Source of the DNA: Neglectibacter sp. X58 | GTDB taxonomy: Bacteria; Bacillota; Clostridia; Oscillospirales; Acutalibacteraceae | DNA length: 64,000 nt | Direction of reading: 5' to 3' | Assembly: GCF_009936035.1 (NCBI RefSeq) | Contig: NZ_QWEO01000009.1 | Coordinates: 31,274-95,273, forward strand | Part shown: one piece after another, positions 60,243 through 64,000 of the stretch | Numbering within the stretch: position 1 is the stretch's first letter | Layout of the letters: the number at the start of each line of letters is the position of its first letter | Notes under the pieces: model-generated | The model's input: only the letters and a program-made list of their open reading frames with translations | Database searches by the model: none | Told to the model about the DNA's origin: nothing | Program-made: the position numbers and the translations under genes

Positions 60243-61862
60243 ATGATGACAGGAGCGCAGGCAATGGTGAAATGCCTGGAAGCAGAGGGGGCGGAGATCC
60301 TTTTCGGGTATCCGGGGGCGGCCATCTGCCCTTTTTACGACGCTATGTTTGATTCTTCCCTGCGCCATGTGCTGGTGCGTTCCGAGCAGAATGCCGCCCA
60401 CATGGCCAGCGGCTATGCCCGATCCAGCGGCAGGCCGGGGGTGTGCGTAGCCACTTCCGGGCCGGGGGCCACAAACTTGATTACCGGCATTGCCACAGCC
60501 TATATGGACTCCATCCCTATAGTGGCCATTACCGGGCAGGTGAACCTGGAGCAGCTAGGGAGGGATGTATTCCAGGAGGCGGACGTGACCGGGGCATGCG
60601 AATCCTTCACCAAGCACAGCTATCTGGTGAAGTCGGCAAAGGAACTGCCCCGGGTGTTCAAGGAGGCCTTCCATGTTGCCGCCACAGGCAGGCCCGGCCC
60701 GGTGCTTATCGACGTGCCCCAGGACGTGCAGGAGCAGGTGCTGGAAGATTTTTCTTACCCCCAGCGGGCGGACATCCCCGGCTATAAGCCCAAGACGGCA
60801 GGGCACCCCTTGCAGATTAAGAGGGCTGCCCAGGCCATCCGGGAAGCCAGCCGTCCGGTGATCTGCTGTGGGGGCGGCGTGGTGCTGGCAGGGGCCAGGG
60901 AGGAAATGGCAGCCTTTGCGGAGAAAACCGGCATTCCCATTGTGTCCACCATGATGGGGCTGGGGGTGATGCCCATGGACAGCCCGGTGTATCTGGGGAT
61001 GATAGGGAAGTTTGGGCGGCCTTATGCCAACCGTGCCATGGTGGAGGCGGATTTAATCCTGCTGTGCGGGGCACGGGTAGGGGACAGGGCCATTGCGGTG
61101 CCCCACCAGATAGCGGAGCAGGCGAAGATATTGCACATTGACGTGGATCCTGCGGAAATCGGGAAGAACATGCGGGTGGATATTCCCATTGTGGGGGACG
61201 TGAAGCAGGTGCTTGCCGCCCTGACAGAGCAGGCCGCCCCCTGTGACTGCGCGCCCTGGGTCAGCCGCGTGCTGGAATATAAGCGCAAAGCCGTTCCCCG
61301 GGGAGAGGACAGGGAGGACTATGTGGAGCCGCGTTCCTTTATCCGGGCGCTGTCGAAAATCATGGACGAGGACGCGATTTTAACCGCCGATCCAGGCCAG
61401 AGCCAGATATGGGCTGCCATCAACTTTACCCAGAAGGAGGGGCGGTTCCTCACCAGCGGGGGCCTGGGCACCATGGGCTATGCCCTGCCCGCTGCCCTGG
61501 GGGCAAAGCTTGCGAAGCCCCGGCGGCAGGTGGTGGCTGTCTGCGGGGACGGGGCGTTTCAGATGAGCCTGTGCGAGCTTGCCACAGTTTGTGCCTGCAA
61601 TGTGCCTTTAAAGATGATTGTGATGGACAACCGCCGCTTGGGTATGGTGCGGGAACTGCAAAACCAGCATTACGCAGGCAGGCACGTTGCCACCCATATG
61701 GGCGGCAACCCGGACTTCGTAGCCCTGTGCGAAGCGTATGGCATTCCCGCCGCCCTGGCAGAGAACAACGCCCAGGCGCTTTCCCTTGCTGAAAAGATGC
61801 TGAAAAGCCCCCGGCCCTTTGTGCTGGTGTGCCGGGTGGATCCGGATACTCCCAGCGTGTGA
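60243..61862 (+). CDS. ilvB: Acetolactate synthase large (catalytic) subunit
   Basis: 539 aa from ATG 60243 (GGAGG eight bases upstream). The catalytic Glu is in FGYPGAAICPFYDAM...; the TPP-binding segment is GDGAFQMSLCELATVC...IVMDN with the GDG-X-N pattern near residue 435. The FAD region lies in the middle. With ilvN it makes acetolactate and acetohydroxybutyrate for valine, leucine and isoleucine. The tail after the stop carries R3 and a bidirectional terminator. Confidence 0.94.
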   Translation: MMTGAQAMVKCLEAEGAEILFGYPGAAICPFYDAMFDSSLRHVLVRSEQNAAHMASGYARSSGRPGVCVATSGPGATNLITGIATAYMDSIPIVAITGQVNLEQLGRDVFQEADVTGACESFTKHSYLVKSAKELPRVFKEAFHVAATGRPGPVLIDVPQDVQEQVLEDFSYPQRADIPGYKPKTAGHPLQIKRAAQAIREASRPVICCGGGVVLAGAREEMAAFAEKTGIPIVSTMMGLGVMPMDSPVYLGMIGKFGRPYANRAMVEADLILLCGARVGDRAIAVPHQIAEQAKILHIDVDPAEIGKNMRVDIPIVGDVKQVLAALTEQAAPCDCAPWVSRVLEYKRKAVPRGEDREDYVEPRSFIRALSKIMDEDAILTADPGQSQIWAAINFTQKEGRFLTSGGLGTMGYALPAALGAKLAKPRRQVVAVCGDGAFQMSLCELATVCACNVPLKMIVMDNRRLGMVRELQNQHYAGRHVATHMGGNPDFVALCEAYGIPAALAENNAQALSLAEKMLKSPRPFVLVCRVDPDTPSV

Positions 61863-61863
61863 A

Positions 61864-61920
61864 GACCTTGGGACTCTGTCCCAAACCCTGCAAACCTTTT
61901 TGCAAAAAGGTTTGATCTAA
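61864..61920 (+). repeat. R3 double-hairpin element after ilvB
   Basis: CTTGGGAC-TCT-GTCCCAAA, CCCTG, CAAACCTTTTTG paired with CAAAAAGGTTTG (61891-61914), GATCTAAAAAC. Compare TTGGGAC/GTCCCAA here with CTTAGGGAC/GTCCCTAAG at 47961: paired change. Confidence 0.65.
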
Positions 61921-61995
61921 AAACTGTGTTTGTGTTTATTTGTGCGGTTTCCTGCTGGTTCGTTCCGCGTGGTGCAGGCTGGCCCGTTTTGCCTT

Positions 61996-62009
61996 GTTCC
62001 CCGCGTCAC
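61996..62009 (-). repeat. R2-type fragment GTGACGCGGGGAAC
   Basis: Only the GACGCGGGGAAC head of R2 is present on the minus strand, just before a terminator. It may be a remnant. Confidence 0.4.
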
Positions 62010-62013
62010 AGGT

Positions 62014-62062
62014 GCAGCGATACGCTGCAAAAAAGCGGGCAGCTTTCGCTGCCCGCTTTTTT
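62014..62062. terminator. Double hairpin, bidirectional terminator between ilvB and the Arc gene
   Basis: GCAGCG-ATA-CGCTGC (62014-62028) then AAAAAAGCGGGCAGC-TTTC-GCTGCCCGCTTTTTT. A/T runs on both sides suit the converging genes. Confidence 0.85.
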
Positions 62063-62075
62063 GCGTGTGGTTCAT

Positions 62076-62267
62076 TTATGCTTCTCCGTCCGCGCCTTCC
62101 TTTTCATCCGGGGGAGGCAGTTTCTTCCGCTTGCGGACGCACTCTGTCAGCAGGTATTCAATCTGCCCGTTAATGGAACGGAAATCTTCCTCTGCCCAAG
62201 CCGCCAGATCCTTCCACAGGGTGGGAGCGATGCGCAGCAAAATTTGTTTCTTATCCTTATCTGCCAT
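62076..62267 (-). CDS. Small Arc/ribbon-helix-helix-type protein
   Basis: 63 aa from ATG 62267. MADKDKKQILLRIAPTLWKDLAAWAEEDFRSINGQIEYLL is a ribbon-helix-helix fold pattern, followed by an acidic lysine-rich tail (RKRKKLPPPDEKEG). RHH proteins are DNA-binding dimers or antitoxins; no toxin gene is next to it. The start is 24 bases after the SPFH stop and has only a distant AAGGAAA, so it may be coupled to SPFH translation. Confidence 0.7.
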   Translation of the reverse strand: MADKDKKQILLRIAPTLWKDLAAWAEEDFRSINGQIEYLLTECVRKRKKLPPPDEKEGADGEA

Positions 62268-62290
62268 AAGATCACACAGATTTCCTTGTT

Positions 62291-63283
62291 TTAATAAATG
62301 GAGCCGCTGTTGACAATGGGCTGGGCGTCCTTGCTGCCGCATAGCACCACAAGCAGGTTCGATACCATCTGGGCTTTGCGCTCCTCGTCCAGGGACACCA
62401 CGCCGTCCTCTTTAAGCTGCTCCAGGGCCATTTCCACCATGCCCACAGCGCCTTCCACAATCTTTTTCCGGGCTGCCACCACAGCTTCAGCCTGCTGCCG
62501 CTGGAGCATTTGGGCCGCGATTTCCGGCGCGTAGGAAAGCTGGCGGATGCGCACCTCCAGGATTTCCAGCCCGGCCTCTGTCACGCGCTTTTGCAGATCC
62601 TCCTGCAGCATGTCCGCAATTTCCTGGCTGCTGCCCCGCAGGGTCTTTTCCGCCACGTCGTTTTCCTCCATCAGGTCATAGGGATAGCGCCGGGCAATGC
62701 TGCGGGTAGCGGAGTCACACTGGATGGACAGGAAGGTGCGGTAATTCTGCACGTTGAAAACAGCCTTGGTGGTGTCCACCACCCGCCAGATTACCACGGT
62801 ATCAATGATGATAGGATTGCCCCGCTCGTCATTGACTGTCTGCTTTTCGTTGTTCAGTGTCATGGTTTTCAGGCTGATTTTCCCGCCGCCCCCGGCTGTA
62901 ATAGTCATGCCGTTAGAATTGGTGGTGACAGTGCGGCTGTTCCCCGGATTGATGCAGGCGCAGAAGGGGTTCACCCAATAGAAGCCGTCTTTTTTAATGG
63001 TGCCGTAGTATTTGCCGAACAGGGTGAGAACAGCCGCCTCATTGGGGTTTAAAACCTTGAAGCCCCCGCACATGATGGCCGCCGCACAGACAAGCAGAAT
63101 GCCTCCCACCAGCAGCACCACCCCCAGAGGTATGGAATTCCTGTCCAGGAGGATGCCCCCAAAGACGATGCCCAGCGCAGAAACCAGGAACAGCAGCAGG
63201 GTGCAGAACAGCATCCCAAAGCCGCTTCTGGTTTTTGCGGCTTTTTCTTCATATTTGTTGGTCATGGCAGTTTGATTATCCAT
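62291..63283 (-). CDS. SPFH/Band 7 domain membrane protein
   Basis: 330 aa. Two hydrophobic segments occur near residues 20-45 and 50-72, then the Band-7 domain: [30 protein letters not shown], and near 170-260 [43 protein letters not shown]. The C-terminal part is alpha-helical ([25 protein letters not shown]). Such proteins form membrane microdomain assemblies. It pairs with the downstream RHH protein. Confidence 0.87.
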   Translation of the reverse strand: MDNQTAMTNKYEEKAAKTRSGFGMLFCTLLLFLVSALGIVFGGILLDRNSIPLGVVLLVGGILLVCAAAIMCGGFKVLNPNEAAVLTLFGKYYGTIKKDGFYWVNPFCACINPGNSRTVTTNSNGMTITAGGGGKISLKTMTLNNEKQTVNDERGNPIIIDTVVIWRVVDTTKAVFNVQNYRTFLSIQCDSATRSIARRYPYDLMEENDVAEKTLRGSSQEIADMLQEDLQKRVTEAGLEILEVRIRQLSYAPEIAAQMLQRQQAEAVVAARKKIVEGAVGMVEMALEQLKEDGVVSLDEERKAQMVSNLLVVLCGSKDAQPIVNSGSIY

Positions 63284-63317
63284 CGATCCGTCCCCTTTCA
63301 GATTTCATGTTGATATC

Positions 63318-63346
63318 ATTATAATATCAGTCGGCTTTTTTGTCAA
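63318..63346 (-). promoter_or_regulatory. Perfect-consensus sigma-A promoter of the SPFH gene
   Basis: TTGACA (63346-63341), 17 bases, TATAAT (63323-63318), 35 bases before the GTG/ATG region and AAAGGGG ribosome site. Confidence 0.7.
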
Positions 63347-63575
63347 GAGCTTTTTTGCTTTTATCCTTATGAAGGATGCCAGATTCAGAAATTGGAAAGA
63401 TTTGTAAAGGGATTGTAAGCTTTTTTTATGAAACTGTAAAAGAACCTCACATGTTTTTGTAATAAACTGGTGGTAAAATTCATATTGTTAGATGGTTTGG
63501 GTGACAGGCCTGCTTCCAGGTAGCGCTTGGCTGGCCCGGGCCTTAAAATTTAAAAAGCAAAGGGGAAAAAACAAA

Positions 63576-63722
63576 ATGAAGAAAATCGCTTTGGCCCTTG
63601 CGGCCCTGATGATGGCTGCCACCATGGCGGCCTGCAGCGGAAATGACGGATCCTCTGCAAGCTCTGCCGCTTCCAGTGCCGGCAGCACGGTTTCCACCGC
63701 CAGCACCAGTTCAGCAGCATAG
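63576..63722 (+). CDS. Tiny Ser/Ala-rich lipoprotein
   Basis: 48 aa from ATG 63576 (AAAGGGG nine bases upstream). MKKIALALAALMMAATMAAC has a short hydrophobic signal and a lipobox-like MAAC, so Cys20 would be the lipid-modified residue. Only 28 residues would remain: SGNDGSSASS and mostly Ser, Ala and Thr. A strong terminator follows. Function unknown; similar Ser-rich mini-lipoproteins exist, but I cannot name a family. Confidence 0.6.
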   Translation: MKKIALALAALMMAATMAACSGNDGSSASSAASSAGSTVSTASTSSAA

Positions 63723-63747
63723 CTTTCTGTTTCTTGTTCATACCCTC

Positions 63748-63783
63748 AAAAAATGCAGGGCCTCCAAAGGCCCTGCATTTTTT
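63748..63783 (+). terminator. Strong intrinsic terminator after the tiny lipoprotein
   Basis: AAAAAATGCAGGGCCT, short loop, AGGCCCTGCATTTTTT. Confidence 0.85.
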
Positions 63784-63804
63784 GCGCTTTTTTAAACAGA
63801 CTCT

Positions 63805-63967
63805 AGGGCTTGTTTGAAAAATTGTAAACACCGTCTTTTTGCCCCAAACGGGCGGTTTCTGTGTTGAAAATCCTCGAAATACGACAGTATTTCTTGCGGT
63901 TTCCGCCTTGAAACCGCTCCCTTTGGAACAAAAATTCCGGTACCTCCTCTATTTTCAAACAAGCCCT
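63805..63967 (+). repeat. R1 element, copy D (163 bp)
   Basis: Ends AGGGCTTGTTTGAAAA and its complement; TA at both borders. Core GTTTCTGTGTTGAAAATCC, TCGAAATACGACAGTATTTC, TTGCGGTTTCCGCC matches copy C with different ends. It is preceded directly by TTTTTTAAACAGACTCT (63788-63804), the right-end sequence of a copy-C-type element. Confidence 0.8.
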
Positions 63968-64000
63968 AAGCTTTACCTGCCTTTTTACAAAAATCTATAC

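Overview
The window looks like chromosome from a GC-rich, low-copy-repeat-bearing member of the Clostridia (Oscillospiraceae/Ruminococcaceae-like). The grounds are Firmicutes gene orders (yqfC-yqfD-phoH-ybeY-dgkA-era-yqzL-recO; uvrB-uvrA with radC upstream; coaE next to a lytic transglycosylase), sporulation genes (ylbJ, yqfC, yqfD), strong AGGAGG ribosome sites, TTGACA/TATAAT promoters, and TTG/GTG starts. I see no rRNA, tRNA, CRISPR array, integrase or transposase gene. Almost all of the window is core housekeeping DNA, and the unusual part is between the genes.

Layout. 1-9.6 kb: end of an unknown gene, TPM-domain membrane protein, HAD phosphatase, zinc alcohol dehydrogenase, YfhO-type membrane protein translationally coupled to a GtrB-like glycosyltransferase, ApbE, RsmE, short-chain reductase. 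9.7-11.5 kb: a zinc-ribbon/pseudokinase/PASTA membrane protein. 11.7-21.4 kb: ylbJ facing the long yqfC...recO cluster, then an SGNH hydrolase and mutS2. 21.5-25.7 kb (minus): cation efflux, fumarase-beta-like, RpiB-like, glyoxalase-like and ftsZ. 26.4-38.8 kb (plus): sugar transporter, GtrA, two LCP cell-wall ligases, a nucleotidyltransferase, a giant RND pump with a coiled-coil insert and an ABC-2 exporter operon. 38.9-51.9 kb (minus): mntP, glgP-malQ (malQ broken by an amber codon), oxidoreductase, small monooxygenase, M18 aminopeptidase, DUF3221 protein, lytic transglycosylase, a fused threonylcarbamoyl-AMP synthase/dephospho-CoA kinase, prfA, DUF951. 52-62 kb (plus): radC, uvrB, nitroreductase, uvrA, GNAT, ilvN-ilvB. 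62-64 kb: SPFH protein with a small Arc-type protein (minus) and a tiny lipoprotein.

Working groups: cell envelope (YfhO/GtrB, GtrA, LCP pair, pseudokinase-PASTA, DgkA, SLT), DNA repair (RadC, UvrB, UvrA, RecO, MutS2), ribosome/translation (RsmE, YbeY, Era, PrfA, TsaC domain), alpha-glucan breakdown (GlgP, MalQ), branched-chain amino acids (IlvNB) and manganese homeostasis (MntP and a CDF pump with Mn-type motifs).

The most notable signal is at least six families of intergenic structured repeats, here called R1-R6. R1 is a 162-163 bp MITE-like element in four copies whose core hairpin shows compensatory changes. R2 is a GACGCG-headed hairpin element, tandemly duplicated after uvrB. R3 is a double hairpin after gene ends. 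R4 is a TATAAT-bearing palindrome. R5 is a 108 bp three-hairpin element in two copies. R6 is a hairpin leader with a short overlapping ORF in front of two unrelated genes. A separate four-way-junction sequence and three long perfect inverted repeats (15-17 bp arms) were also found. Repeat comparisons were done by eye within this window only.
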